Positions 22,028 through 33,222 of a stretch of DNA of 64,000 bases are shown in pieces. The notes under the pieces were generated by a model. The model had not been told where the DNA came from, did not search any database, and saw only the letters and a list, made by a program, of their open reading frames with translations. Location of the stretch: positions 16,025,001 through 16,089,000 of the forward strand of contig CM060979.1 in the NCBI GenBank assembly GCA_030765065.1, written 5' to 3'. Position 1 is the stretch's first letter; every line of letters starts with the position of its first letter. The translations under genes and the position numbers were made by a program. The DNA comes from Deroplatys truncata. Taxonomy: Eukaryota > Arthropoda > Insecta > Mantodea > Mantidae.

Positions 22028-23635
22028 AACTGACGAAAGTATTGAAAAATTCAAAGCACTACGAGGGGCACCATTTTTTATTTTGAGCCTAATAATTATA
22101 ACAAAGTAATTTCTGATTGAAAACTGCTTTATTGTTTTTCAGAATATTCTCCTTTATGATCAATACACTTTCCGACCCGTTTGAACCATTTGTCAAAGCA
22201 TTTATTCCAGTCTTCTTGAGACACCTCCAAAACATGGTTTTTGAACGCATCAACGACTTCTTCTGCCAACGAAAATCATTCTCCACGCAATTTATTCTTG
22301 ATGTTCGGGAACATCAGGGTGCCAGATCACGACCTTATGGCGGATGACCCATAAATTCGATTTTTGAGCCTTCAAATACACTGTTGTTAAACGAGATATC
22401 TGTGCGCTCGCATTGTCTTGATGAAGAACGATCCTACGGTTCTTGTTGGTTTTCCTTACTTCACGAAGACTTCCGGCAAACAAATGGTTGTAGACCATTC
22501 GGCATTGACCGTTTTACGTTCCTCTAAAGGCACTGTTGCCACATCGCCAGTTTTGCTGAAAACGCAGGCGACCATTTGCTTCGAAGTGCTTCGAGTGCGA
22601 ACAACTTTTGTTGGATTTGCTTCATCTTGAAACACCCATACAGTCGACTGCTGTTTACGTTCCGGCTCATACGCATAGATCTATGATTCGTCTCCTGTTA
22701 CAATCTTATAGACGTCTTTTGAGGCACCACCATTGTATTTCTTGAGAATTTTTGTACACCAAACGACGCGAGTATCTTTTTGAGATTGCGTCAAATTATG
22801 TGGGATTCAACGAGAGCAAACTTTTTCACGGCTAAATAATCATGCAATATTTTATATATGCTGGTGGAACTAATGCCTACGGTTGCCTCAATCTCACAAT
22901 ATGTCGCATGACGATCTTTCATTATTAGTTTTTGCACAGCATCATTGTTTTCTGGCACAACAACTGATTTTGGACGACCTTCACTAACTTCATCATTGAA
23001 CGAACGGCGGCCACGATTGAATTCGTTGTACCAGCGTTTCACAGTGGCAAATGATGGAGGTTCGTCACCAAATGTGGAAGTTTGTTGATCGATGCACTCT
23101 TGCCTTGATAATGCACGTCGTAATAAATCATTGCACGAACATTATCACGAGTTCTTTCCATATTTTTGTTGACACACAATTTTCAAGTTAGTGTAAACAA
23201 AACAAATGACGCTCTATTGACAAAATGTTTGAAGTAGATTATGGTCAAAAATGTCAAACTTTCCATTGGAAACGTCAGATGGCAACTACAGCATTCAGGG
23301 TTGCCAAGGTTCAAAATATAAATAGTGCCCCTTGTAATACCTAACTTATCTGTCGAAAACGACTGATGTCAGTAAAAATTAAATGAAATAAATTGTCTTT
23401 TAAAGAGAACTACATTTTATATGTAGTGCAAGTTTGTATATCTTTTATGGTTTATGTGTTATACATAATTATACAAAAGTTTTTTTTTCAAATGAAGAGG
23501 ACTTCACAGGCTATTTCCAGAAAATTCAAGATATACATTTTATTTGTCATGTACCTATCTTGTTCAATCGATCAAAATCGTTGTTGGGGGATTTTCTTGA
23601 ATATATTTGTGTCGCATCCACGACGCAGAACTTAA
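22028..23635 (+). mobile_element. Family B piece split by a mariner
   Basis: The short left part (AAAGTATTGAAAAATTCAAA) precedes the mariner. The right part resumes at 23337 and shows AATGAAGAGGACTTCACAGG, CCAGAAAATTCAAGATATAC and TTGTGTCGCATCC. It is then cut by the SINE-1 copy. Confidence 0.7.
22060..23336 (-). pseudogene. Dead mariner transposon, full length
   Basis: About 1.28 kb, the usual mariner size, with inverted ends TACGAGGGGCAC...GTGCCCCTTGTA. The transposase remnant is 23161 down to 22129 (MERTRDNVRAMIYYD at the start, GEYSEKQ at the end). The helix-turn-helix half and the catalytic motifs TGDES and LHQDNA are visible, but the frame is broken by stops (for example Trp to stop right after GDES) and shifts. 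A deletion of about 14 bases near 22310 removes the part after SPDLAP that should carry the third catalytic Asp, so it cannot act. Confidence 0.92.
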
Positions 23636-23640
23636 ATAAC

Positions 23641-24126
23641 AAAAGGTAAAAGGTTCTGACGAACAGAGGGACCCCCGAAACCGACGCAGAGCACCGCAAG
23701 CAGGTCATCCGGCTTCTCGTGCTTTTACCGTGACCCCTGGTAGGGAGGGATGAGGTGAGAGACTCGAAGGGCGACCGGATACAAATGACGACGGGCACAA
23801 GCATGGGCGGGGTCCCTAATGTTTCCAAATTTAACGTCTCCAACGCCTCCGGAGGTTCCCTGGACGACGCCTGAAACAAACCTCCACATTGCGCACAGAC
23901 CCGTCTCCTGGTCCTGCATCCCTGAAACAGATGAGAAGGAAGATGATGGATACAGGAAGTGAGGGGCGGAAGTGTCGCGGTAGAAGATGAACCACCGGAG
24001 CATTCGTCTACCGATCCGGGGAAACCACGAACATCCCACGAGTCAGAATGCGCAATCGTCGGGGATCGAACCCGACACCTCCCGAATGCGAGTCGCATAC
24101 CTTTCCGCGGCGCTACCTCGCTGGGT
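23641..24126 (-). mobile_element. SINE-1, complete head
   Basis: On the minus strand: GCGAGGTAGCGCCGCGGAAA, B box GTCGGGTTCGATCCCC, core GGTAGACGAATGCTCCGG, then a GC-rich body and a tail ending ACCTTTTACC. It interrupts the family B copy to its left. Frames on both strands are GC-content artefacts. Confidence 0.75.
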
Positions 24127-24724
24127 ACTTTGGTATTTCGTTTATGAGTACATTCCAAATTTGAGGGTTATATTATGTACAAAACATGATCCGTCGTAAA
24201 AAAACGTCAGAGATGAACACTATTCTCTGGCATGATGACACTCTTGTGTGCCTTTGGAACACGTTTAAAGCTGCTGAAACCGCAAGTAAAAGAGTGGGAG
24301 GTGTTCGCGATATCGCTTTTATTTTTCCTCTCCCTGTGCGAGTTTGTTTACATACATACTTGCCCATTGCCGTTCGCCTCGGCGAGAGCGGGTTGATGGC
24401 ATTGTTTTCTTTAGCGCCCCTCCAGTCCGACAGCACCCCCAAGTGGTTTCGGTTTTCGAGTGGCTTCTCTCCACTCCAATCTTGCAGCACACAATACAAG
24501 AGGAGACCGACCGCGCTCGGCATCCCAGTAAGTGGCAAGATAAATATTTGCTTAAGCTCGTAACCGACGGCCAGCAATCAGGGTAGGCTTGTTGCATACG
24601 ATAACATTAACAGCTTCCTTCTTCCAACTTAAACGTGTGCAAGGAATCTGCGCTACCTGTAGGTCCGCTGCATTGTTGCCTGCGAAATACTAGACAAAGT
24701 TACATCTGTTTCCTCAAATATTAT
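24127..24724. other. Unassigned block with frames open on both strands
   Basis: The first 40 bases may be the remainder of the interrupted family B copy (TTTGGTATTTCGTTTATGAG). In 24173-24597 four overlapping frames of 80-134 codons are open on the two strands. No domain is recognisable and composition is nearer 50% GC than the surroundings, so an unrecognised repeat is as likely as an exon. Confidence 0.35.
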
Positions 24725-24800
24725 TAGATACCTAACATAAGCAGAAATACACATTTTGAGGCTTCCTGAATAAAAAAACTCTAGAGAAAGGACCAAGCGC

Positions 24801-24831
<31 letters not shown>

Positions 24832-25045
24832 TGTGTGTAAAACGAAAAGTCCGATAAATACCTATCTTCCAGTCCCCTCCAAACTACCGTTTAAATGGAA
24901 AATTTTTATTATGTTTATTCTCTCAAAAATCCCTCTAACGCTTTTGATTAAAATACCCTATGTTTAAGATATCCGCATGTCAACTAAAATGTAAATCTTG
25001 AATTTTCTGGGAATAGCCTGTTAAGTCCTGTTCATTCAGAAGAAT
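24725..25045 (-). mobile_element. Family B fragment
   Basis: Contains GCAGAAATACACATTTTGAG, a long GC/GT microsatellite at the usual position, and TAAAATGTAAATCTTGAATT. Both ends are cut. Confidence 0.7.
24796..24838. repeat. (GC)n(GT)n microsatellite
   Basis: A GC dinucleotide run followed by a GT run occupies the position where other copies of the family hold a short CA/GT tract, so it grew inside the element. Confidence 0.95.
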
Positions 25046-25048
25046 TTG

Positions 25049-25865
25049 TACTTTCTCTACTACGTATAGTAAGTAGGGGAAGTATTGCATGCCACCCAAA
25101 AATTAGATAAATATTTCACCCGAAAAAACACGTTTTGAGGCCCCTGAATCCCCCCAGAAAAAGCATTTTTAGAAAAATGCCTGTATGTGTGTGCGTGTAA
25201 ACAGCATAACCCAAAAACGAAAAGTCGGACTTGATATTTAGGTTTAATATCTTTCAAAGGTACGACACAAAGATTTTCAAGAAAGTCCATCTACCCACGA
25301 CCACCCTTTACATTGAACATTGTTCGAAAATTTTGATTTTTTTCAAAAGTGGTTCTCTAACGATTTTGATTAAAACATCAAATGTTTAAGATATTTTTAT
25401 GGCAAATAAAATGTATATGTTGAATATTCTGTTACGTCCTCAAAAGCCCTATTCATTCTGAATGGCGTTTGCATAACTGGTAAACCGTAAGAGATAGACA
25501 AAATTTTACTAGACAAAAAATGTAGATCGCGTTAAAACACACAATTTGTCACATACTTTTTTTTTGGAGTGAACCATTTTTATATATTCTTTGTTATTTA
25601 TTTGAATTTTTCGTTACTTATACTTTTTCTCAAATGGGAATTCGTTATTCCGTATGTCCTGGACATACAAAGGAATGGAATGCGCCACATAGCAACCAGC
25701 TCTTAAAACATTTGACTGTCGCTTAAATACTACCATAGATCCCTTGTAGCTACAAGAAAATTAGCAATAAGTTGCAAATGTTTATCTCGATTAACATGAA
25801 GTAGATAGAGAATAAGCGTTTGTAAAAATAGTTTGTACAAGAGTAGTGTGAGTGTAACACATCAG
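25049..25865 (-). mobile_element. Repeat family A copy
   Basis: Opens TACTTTCTCTACTACGTATA and closes GTGTAACACATCAG, directly against a T run. The T run is the poly(A) tail of the LINE that follows on the minus strand, so the A copy appears to have inserted in that tail. Confidence 0.87.
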
Positions 25866-26948
25866 TTTTTTTTAAGTTATAGTCGCTTTAACATATCGCG
25901 ACTTTTCAACTATTTTTAAACTAAATGTTGAACAATAAAACATTATGAGGGCATTTAACATACTGTCAGCCTTAACCCATTACAATAAACTATATAAGAC
26001 TGTAACGCTATAACAAATCAAGTTGATTAAATATTAGGTATAGTTTTATATAAATTGGTGCTTTTATAAAATTCAACTATCTTGGGGTACTAGGATAGTT
26101 GAGTGCTGTGGGTATATGATAATGATGGTTCCATTGATCGTATTGTGGACATTCCATAATTATGTGGTTTTTCGTTAACAGTATGTTACACCGGTGGGAG
26201 ATGGGTGATTGGTCCTTTGATAGAAGGTAGCTGTGTGCGATCCTGGTATGGTCCATTCTCAGTCGGGATATTAAAACCTGGCCTTGCCTGGAAAGAGAAT
26301 TACTGGGAAGATGTGTTGAAAAACTCGATATTATATCACGGTGTTTGTTTCTCGTGGAGTCAAGCTATTCTGTCTTCCACTGTTGATAGAGCTTCTTTAT
26401 AGTGGTTGAAATAGCATCATTAGCTGGTGTAGTTATAGTTGGGTCACTTAAGGATGTTTAGCGGAGTTTTTGCTGCCTGATCAGCCAATCCTTGTATTCC
26501 AATGTGGGACGGAATCCATTTTAAAGACGCTTTCCTTGGTTATTGGCTCTATAAAGCAGTGATTGGATTTCTTGTGTAGGAATATGGGTTGATGATATAT
26601 TGTTTTTTGCAAGTAGAATCTGAGTATATCGCAAATAACTTTGAACACTGAGTATCCAAAATATAAAACAGAGCTTAATTGTAAACAGTTCACTTGAGAA
26701 GACCGTATAAAAATCAGGAAGTATGATCTGGATAAATAACAGAATAAGCACTTTTATCATTACGCTTCGATCTGTGTAAATTGATGTAGGTTTCCCATAT
26801 CTGCCACGCAGTTCATTAAATAACTGGCGATAAACTGAGGAATATATATATTCTTTAGAAGAAATGTTCAGTTCTAAGTTTATTTTAGGTGAAGTGATTG
26901 TCCAGGACGGAATAGCAAGACAGGAGTTTATTTGTGACACAGGAGGTA
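25866..26948 (-). pseudogene. LINE 3' end: RNase H and terminal Cys-rich region
   Basis: The minus strand encodes the end of a Jockey/I-like LINE ORF2. From 26940: a degraded RNase H domain (IYTDRS, then FSSELFTIKL), the RNase H signature WIPSHIGIQGLADQAAK near 26515, then ISRLRMDHTRIAHSYLLSKD and a terminal Cys/His segment (RCNILLTKNHIIMECP). Stops and shifts break the frame. The 3' untranslated end AAAGCGACTATAACTT and a poly(A) tail lie at about 25866-25885. The reverse transcriptase part is absent (5' truncation). Confidence 0.82.
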
Positions 26949-26952
26949 GCTG

Positions 26953-27240
26953 GCCCTATCGCTCAGTCGATGGAGCACCTACCTGCTGTGCGAGGGGTCC
27001 GGAGTTCGATTTCCGACTGGTGGGGGTGGGAATTTTTCTCACGCCAAGATTATTCCCTACCCTCCGCAGAGTCTGGAAGTATGAATGAGAGTGTGAATGT
27101 GTATGTGACCTAATGATAAAAACCCCAAAAGTGCAAGAAACCCAACGACAAGAGAATACTAGTTAACACCATTGGCAATAGGCAATAAATTCCAAAGAGA
27201 AGGCACCGATAAGACCAATGTAGTTAAAGGGGGGGGGGGG
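26953..27240 (+). mobile_element. SINE-2, tRNA-derived
   Basis: The head has A-box-like CGCTCAGTCGATGGAGCACC and B box GGAGTTCGATTTCC. The body includes GTATGTGACCTAATGATAAA and CAACGACAAGAGAATACTAG. The end is GACCAATGTAGTTAAAGG followed by a G run. Two minus-strand copies occur at 31.6 and 63.3 kb. Confidence 0.8.
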
Positions 27241-27264
27241 GTAAATGGAACTAAAAAAATGTCG

Positions 27265-27722
27265 AGTTTTTTTTTTTTTTTTTAGTTATTTGGTGTCTCA
27301 GTTATAAAGGTATTATTAACGTTTTTTTTTAGGTCTGCTATGAAATATATACTTTTTCATTTAGAAGGAATTTTGTATAATTTCCTATAACTAGTAAATG
27401 TATCTCTTTAAAACGTAAACCTTTGAGAACATATCCGTTATTAACGGTTCGAATTGTTCAATACCTTGTCATTGTTTTAAACTTTTGTCAACATTCAGTT
27501 GTTTCTCGCCATGTCATGGAAACAGTGTGGAATTTTAAGGCCAGCATATAGCGTCCAGTTGTTAAACATTTGACTATCGCTGTTCCCTTTGTATCTATAA
27601 CGAAATATATAATGTAGCTATTTCTGCAAAGGTGTATTTGGATTAAAATATATTAGATAGAAAAATATAATTTGTATACCCACTAATAAGCGATAGAGGT
27701 AGAGAAAGTCATGTGAAGTAGA
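27265..27722 (-). mobile_element. Family B copy, 5' half
   Basis: Minus-strand landmarks: ACATTTGACTATCGCTG, CATGTCATGGAAACAGTG, TTTGTATCTATAACGAAATA and a 5' region CTAATAAGCGATAGAGGTAG. The extreme 5' end is lost near 27715. Confidence 0.72.
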
Positions 27723-28184
27723 GAAGGTAATTTAAGGTCCGTTTCAAGAATCGTTTCTAACCCAGCTTTGTACTAGGGCCTCGAGCTTGGGACGAGATCC
27801 TTCTCACATACCGTACAGGTGGGCCCCTTTTACCGGATTTTTTTTACGTTTTCCCAAATGTGTTTAAAAATTAAATTGAGGCAATAAAAGGAGAAATAAC
27901 AGTGGAATATACAATACCCACCAAGCATGTTACATTGCACGCAAGGACCATATAACAAGTTAAGTAAGGATACTGTAAGACACAGTCCCACGATATAAAA
28001 CAAACATGCTAAAAGCCTCTTGAGGGAAGCCATGAAACTGAAAAGCGACACCTCATAAAGTTATTTTCATGTCTGTTTCCTGTCACTGTAGCAGTCCCTA
28101 ATTGAACACGACTTGGGTACACGTCCGAGATTGAGGGTGAATACAGGACGCTCAGGTCTTCCTCACAAGGGAAGTACCCCAGTT
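27723..28184. other. Unassigned stretch
   Basis: No gene or repeat recognised; short frames lack known domains. Confidence 0.4.
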
Positions 28185-28650
28185 GCACACCGAGCGGGAA
28201 GGTGGCAAGGTTTGTGGCCCCCATTCGGGAGGTCCCGGGTTTGAATCCCGGCGACCGCCCACTTTGGCTCATAGGTTTTCGGTAGGAATGCTGGGGTGGA
28301 TCATTTACCACAACTCTCTTCCCTCTCATTTCCGGTATCCATCATCTTCCCTGTCATCCCGTTCAGGGTTGTAGGACAGTATTCGGCGGATTGTGACTGG
28401 AAGGTGTCTTGTGGGCGGGTCCGGGTGGCGTCGGAAGCATTGCATCTGGAAAAGTCACGGACCCCGTTTGTGCTTGCGCGTCGTCATCTGGATCTGGCCA
28501 ACCTTCCGATCTCTCCCCTTACCCCCTCCGGTGGTCACTGATAAAAGCACAATGGACCGACTGGCCAGCCTGCGGTGTTCCGTCCTGGTTTCGGAGGCTC
28601 CCTCCGTTGATTCGTATCTTTACCTTTACCTCAATTGGATAGGGCCGATT
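28185..28650 (+). mobile_element. SINE-1, complete head
   Basis: Head: ACCGAGCGGGAAGGTGGCAA with B box GGGTTTGAATCCC; core TTCGGTAGGAATGCTGGGGT; then a GC-rich body like 23.6 kb on the other strand (for example TTGTGCTTGCGCGTCGTCAT against its counterpart). The tail ends TTACCTTTACC. Confidence 0.75.
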
Positions 28651-28842
28651 TCTTTTTAAACCCGTATACCTATAGGTAGATTTTTGGTCGATGGTAAAAT
28701 TCATTCACAATGCTATAGGCTATATCCGACGTTCATACTAACACGGTAAATATTTTTGTAACCTTTACGTTAGGACCATCTTTATCGCTGAGCTTATCGG
28801 TGATAATGTGGTCTGGAACAGTACACACATTTATCTTCACTA

Positions 28843-28850
28843 CACGCGCG

Positions 28851-28909
<59 letters not shown>
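28843..28909. repeat. (GC)n(CA)n microsatellite
   Basis: A run of alternating CG followed by a CA run of about 50 bases. Apparent poly(TH) or poly(CV) frames across it are artefacts. Confidence 0.97.
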
Positions 28910-28912
<3 letters not shown>

Positions 28913-28989
28913 GCATTGCTTCGAGGACATTTCAGTAATGTATCCACACTTTTGCCATGCATATCTTTCAGGATTGGTGAACCGAATGT

Positions 28990-29969
28990 GCGGTACACAA
29001 TTTCATTATAAAACCTCTATCATGTAGTTTTTGTGTTGCTCCCATGGCCGTTCGTGAGAGTGTACAGAACAAATCAATTGCTCGTCGAGCGCAAGAATCG
29101 GGGCTTTCGCCGACCACAACTTGGCAAATTCTGCATCTGGACTTTAAGTTTCCGCTTATAAAATGGTGTTAATTCAATAACTAAATCCCAATGACCATAG
29201 GTTGCGTCGTGTATTCGCTGACTGGGCTATGGAGCAATTGGAAGCTGACCCAAATTTTTGTCGAAAAACTCATCTACAGCGACGAAGCCCACTTTTGGAT
29301 GGATGGTTGTGTTAACAAACAAAATCGCCGCTATTGGAGCAATCACAATCCAATGCAGATTCAAGAACGACCACTTCATCCCCAAAAGGTTACTGTGTGG
29401 CGTGGATTTTGATATGGTGGAATCATTGGTCCATATTTTTTCCAAGATGAAGATGGAGAAGCTCTAACTGTCAATGGAGAAAGATACCGGGCTCTTATAA
29501 GGGACTATTTTGGCCTCAATTGGATGGTATGGATCTCAGAAACATCTGGTTCCAGCAATATGGTGTCACATGACATACTGCTCGCGAAACAATCGATCTT
29601 TTGAAGGAGAAGTTCAGAGGTTTCATCATTTCCCGTGGTGGTGATGTTAACTGGCCCCCGAGGCCATGTGATTTAACGCCGTTGGATTACTTCTTGTGGG
29701 GTTATGTTAAATCTCGAGTTTATGTCAACAACTCAGAAACAGTAAATGATCTTATGAATAACATCACGCGTGTTATTCGTGAAGTTGGACCTAATTTACG
29801 TTCTTCTGTCATTAAAAATTGGGTCAACCGTATACGCGCAACCCAACGAAGTCGCGGCGGTCACTACACGTAATGACATTAATTATGTTCCAAAATAAAT
29901 CTCTATCATTTATATAACGTGCTTTATTTAAGTTCAAAGATAGGACATTCTTGTTGAAAGACCCTATAT
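28990..29969 (+). pseudogene. Dead Tc-type transposase (DUF4817 relative)
   Basis: From ATG 29044 the text reads MAVRESVQNKSIARRAQESG, then broken frames with SDEAHFWMDG and VNKQNRRYWS (first catalytic Asp kept), VNGERYRALI, and, after shifts, the C-terminal part NWPPRPCDLTPLDYFLWGYV (third acidic position kept). The second motif, expected WFQQDGVTCHTA, has Tyr in place of the catalytic Asp and a stop in place of Cys at about 29560-29573. The 3' end carries CTTGTTGAAAGACCCT, the likely terminal repeat. It cannot be active. Confidence 0.88.
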
Positions 29970-30269
29970 CATGAGTACAGTAGGCCGTTTATTGTCAAAC
30001 ACAGCTTGTATTAGATGACCATACGAATCCATAGATGACCGAAGGGACAAATCGAAATAGGATAATCACGCTGGGCTATTGCTTGTCCACTTTCACATAG
30101 ACATCAGAATTTATTGCCACTGAAGACATTCTCTTGATTTCAAGTTAGGATCTGCACATGGAGAAAACTGCAGCATTTTTGCCTTTCACCGTACTGTGTT
30201 ATGAAACAGGGTTTGCCCTCCAGTCTGTGACAGACTTTTACATTTGTGTACATTACCTAACGTAGAATA
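29970..30269. other. Unassigned stretch
   Basis: No feature recognised. Confidence 0.4.
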
Positions 30270-30755
30270 TTTACTTTCTCTACCACGTACATAGTATTTC
30301 AGTCCACCCAAAAATTTGATATCCAGATTTCACCGGAAATACATTTTTGAGGCGCCTTGAAACCAAAAAAATCAGTTTTAGAAAAGGTCTGTGTGTGTAA
30401 GATTTTCAAAAAACCCTCCCACCCCAAAGCACTCTTTATATCGAACCTTTTTCAAATTTTATACTTTCTAAAAGATGGCTGTCAAAGATTTTGATTAAAA
30501 TACCATATATTAAAGATATTTACATGAAAGATAAAATGCATATCTTGAATTTTCTGGGAATAACCTATGAAGTCCTCTTCATTTGTAAGGACTTTTGTAT
30601 AATCTTGTATAACTGGTAAACGTTAAGCGATATCTAGTAGAAAACGACATACTTCACAAAAAATGTACATCGCTTTAGAACACACAATACATTCCAAATA
30701 ACTTTTCTTGAGCCATCAGCAATTTTCAAGATATCCATATTAATGGTACCCTTTT

Positions 30756-31591
30756 TTACTTTCTCTACTACGTATAGTAAGTAGGGGGAGTATTGTATTC
30801 CACCCAAAAATTCGATACCGAGATTTCACCGGAAATATATGTTTTGAGACCCCCTGAATCCAAAAAGGCATTTTTGGAAACATGTCCGTGTTTGTGTCTG
30901 TGAACAGCATAACTCAGAAACGAACAGTCGGATAAACACCAAACTTGGTATTTAGGTTCAGTACCTTCCAGAGATGCGACACGAAGGTTTTCAAGAAAAT
31001 CCCCCCACCCCAGATTACCCTTTACATGGAACATTTTACGAAAATTTTTATTTTCTCAAAAATGGCTATAACGATTTTGATTAAAATATCATATGTTTAA
31101 AATATTTTCATGACAAATAAAATGTATATCTTGAATTTTCTGGCAATGTCTCTAAAATTACTCTTCATTGTGAGCGACTTTTGCATAACTGGTAAACCAT
31201 AAGAGATAGACAAAATTTTACTACGCAACAAATGTAGATCGCGTTAAAATACACAATTTATGTAATATACATTTTTTTGTTGAGTGAACCATTTTCGAGA
31301 TATTGCTTGTTATTCCCTTACATTTTCTAATACTTATACTTTTTCTCAAATGGGAATTCGTTATTCATTTTTTTTATGTCCTGGACACACAAAGAGAATG
31401 GAATACTCCACATAGCAACCAGCTCTTAAAACATTTGACTATCGCTTAAAGCCTACCAATTCCCCTTGCATCTACAAGAAAATTAGCAATAAGATTAACA
31501 TCTCGATTAATATGGAATAGATGGAGAATAAGCGTTTGTAAAAATAGTTTGTACAAGAGTAGAGAAAGTCATGTGAGTGCAACACATCAGA
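30756..31591 (-). mobile_element. Repeat family A copy
   Basis: Opens TTACTTTCTCTACTACGTAT and closes GTGCAACACATCAGA, flanked by T runs. It lies between the older family B text and the 3' tail of the SINE-2 copy. Confidence 0.9.
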
Positions 31592-31594
31592 TTT

Positions 31595-31806
31595 TTCCAC
31601 TTATACCCCACCTTTAACTACATTGGTCTTATCGGCGGTCTTTCCTTTGGGACTTATTATTAACTCAATGGTGTTAACTCGTGTAACTCTTGTCGTTGGG
31701 TTTCTCGCGCTTTTGATTTTTTAATCATTAGATCATACACACATTCACACTCTCAGCACACTGCATAGCAGGCAGTTACTCTACCGACTGAGCTACGGGG
31801 CCAGCC
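31595..31806 (-). mobile_element. SINE-2 copy, deleted in the head
   Basis: Carries ACCCCACCTTTAACTACATT, ACTCTTGTCGTTGGGTTTCT and CTACCGACTGAGCTACGGGG. The B-box part is missing (CACACTGCATAGCAGGCAG joins directly). Confidence 0.8.
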
Positions 31807-31959
31807 GGTTCGAAGTGTTCAATACTTGTCATTCTTTTCAAGTCCTGTCGCATTTCAGCTGTTTTTCGCGATGTCATGGAAGGAGTAGGGCCAGCGTATA
31901 GCGTCCAGTTTTAAAACATTTGACTGTCGCTAAAATGAAATACATACGAAAATAAACTT

Positions 31960-32941
31960 TGAGGCATTTTTCACACTTCAATAAAACACTTCAATACTTT
32001 TAGTCTATATTATATAATATATAAATTCAATAACAGCCCACCTTAAAGCAATATGTGTATGTAACAATATATAAAAAGTGTATATTACAATCATTATATA
32101 TGTTTATATTATTGTATATATGTGTAATAATGTTATGTGAATGTATTACGTAATTTAATAATGTAGGAGCTGTGAGAGTAATAACTTAAAAGTTGCTAAC
32201 AATGAGGTAACCTTGAGGCAATAATGAATTTGAAAGTTTAATAATGCTACTTGTAGTACTTGGAAGCAATAATGTAATTTTTGAGACAGTTTATAAATAG
32301 CCAATCAACAACCAGAAAACCTGAAAGTAAAATGAATGTATCCTATTTGAGTAGGATTAGCCAATCGGAGACTGAAATGGAGCAAAACTTACAAATTCAT
32401 AAGCCAGTTGCTTGTAGACAGTTTTTCTAACCGGACGCGAGACGCGTCTTCGGGAAATTTAATACGTATTCAGTGTGAGACAAAGATAGTTTACGTGTTA
32501 AAAAGTGCAAGTAATTAATAAAAAATTCTCATATCTCTTTATATCAGTGAATGTTATTTAAATCGTGTCAAGCATGAATAAAAGGAGTGAAGTAAAGTTA
32601 TATGTGTAAGCCTACATTCTTCAGTCGCACCACTCCCTGCTAAAACATTCATGTCTCTAAAATTAAATGCTGACGCAGCCGAGGCAAATATAAATTTAAA
32701 GAAACAGTCAAAATTACAAAGTTAATATTTTTTAAACTTGGGGCAAAGTTCACCGGAAGGTACATTTAGGGCGAAGGCTACCGGAAACTTTTTACCATAT
32801 GTGCGGTTGCAAGTACTTCAAGTTCGGCTCCTCAACAGTCGAAATATAATACACCTTCTTCAAACGTAGCAGCAACAAACCTTCTTCAAGTTGGCTCCCA
32901 AAGCGTGGGGCAAATAACAATACAATAACAAACCTTCTTCA
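31960..32941 (+). mobile_element. Solo LTR of family LTR2
   Basis: It starts TGAGGCATTTTTCACACTTC and ends ACAAACCTTCTTCA (TG...CA), with ACTT at 31956-31959 and 32942-32945 as target duplication. TATAAAT at 32292 and AATAAA at 32577 are in the order of an LTR promoter and polyadenylation signal. Near its end are TTGGCTCCCAAAGCGTGGGG and repeated CTTCTTCAA motifs. The other copy is 46123-47912 (minus). Confidence 0.88.
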
Positions 32942-33018
32942 ACTTTCGTGAGAATAACTTGTAGGTATACTACCCATCAATAAGCTTTAGACGGTAGAGA
33001 AAGTCATGTGAATGTTAT

Positions 33019-33182
33019 CTACATAGAGATATTTTTGAGGGGTAGTGTATTAGTACATAATCGTTACAAATTCAAGTGTTTCCTATTTCGAAACTGTTCC
33101 GGAAACCTGCAGGTTGCAAAGTCGTTCAACTGAAGATTTTGTTGTTAAAGTACCATATTTCAAATAAATAAGCCCCCTGCGC

Positions 33183-33222
<40 letters not shown>

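Larger units (their letters stand above)
30270..33018 (-). mobile_element. Family B copy with three later insertions
   Basis: The 3' part is 30270-30750 (TTACTTTCTCTACCACGTAC onward), the middle resumes at about 31807 (GGTTCGAAGTGTTCAATACT) and the 5' end is 32946-33018 (ACCCATCAATAAGC, then GGTAGAGAAAGTCATGTGAA). The first gap holds SINE-2 and a family A copy; the second gap holds solo LTR2 with a perfect 4-bp target duplication. The order of pieces matches uninterrupted B copies. Confidence 0.83.

Noticed and set aside
28733..29027. Poly(TH) and poly(VC) proteins across 28843-28909
   Set aside because: Translation of a (CA)n microsatellite.
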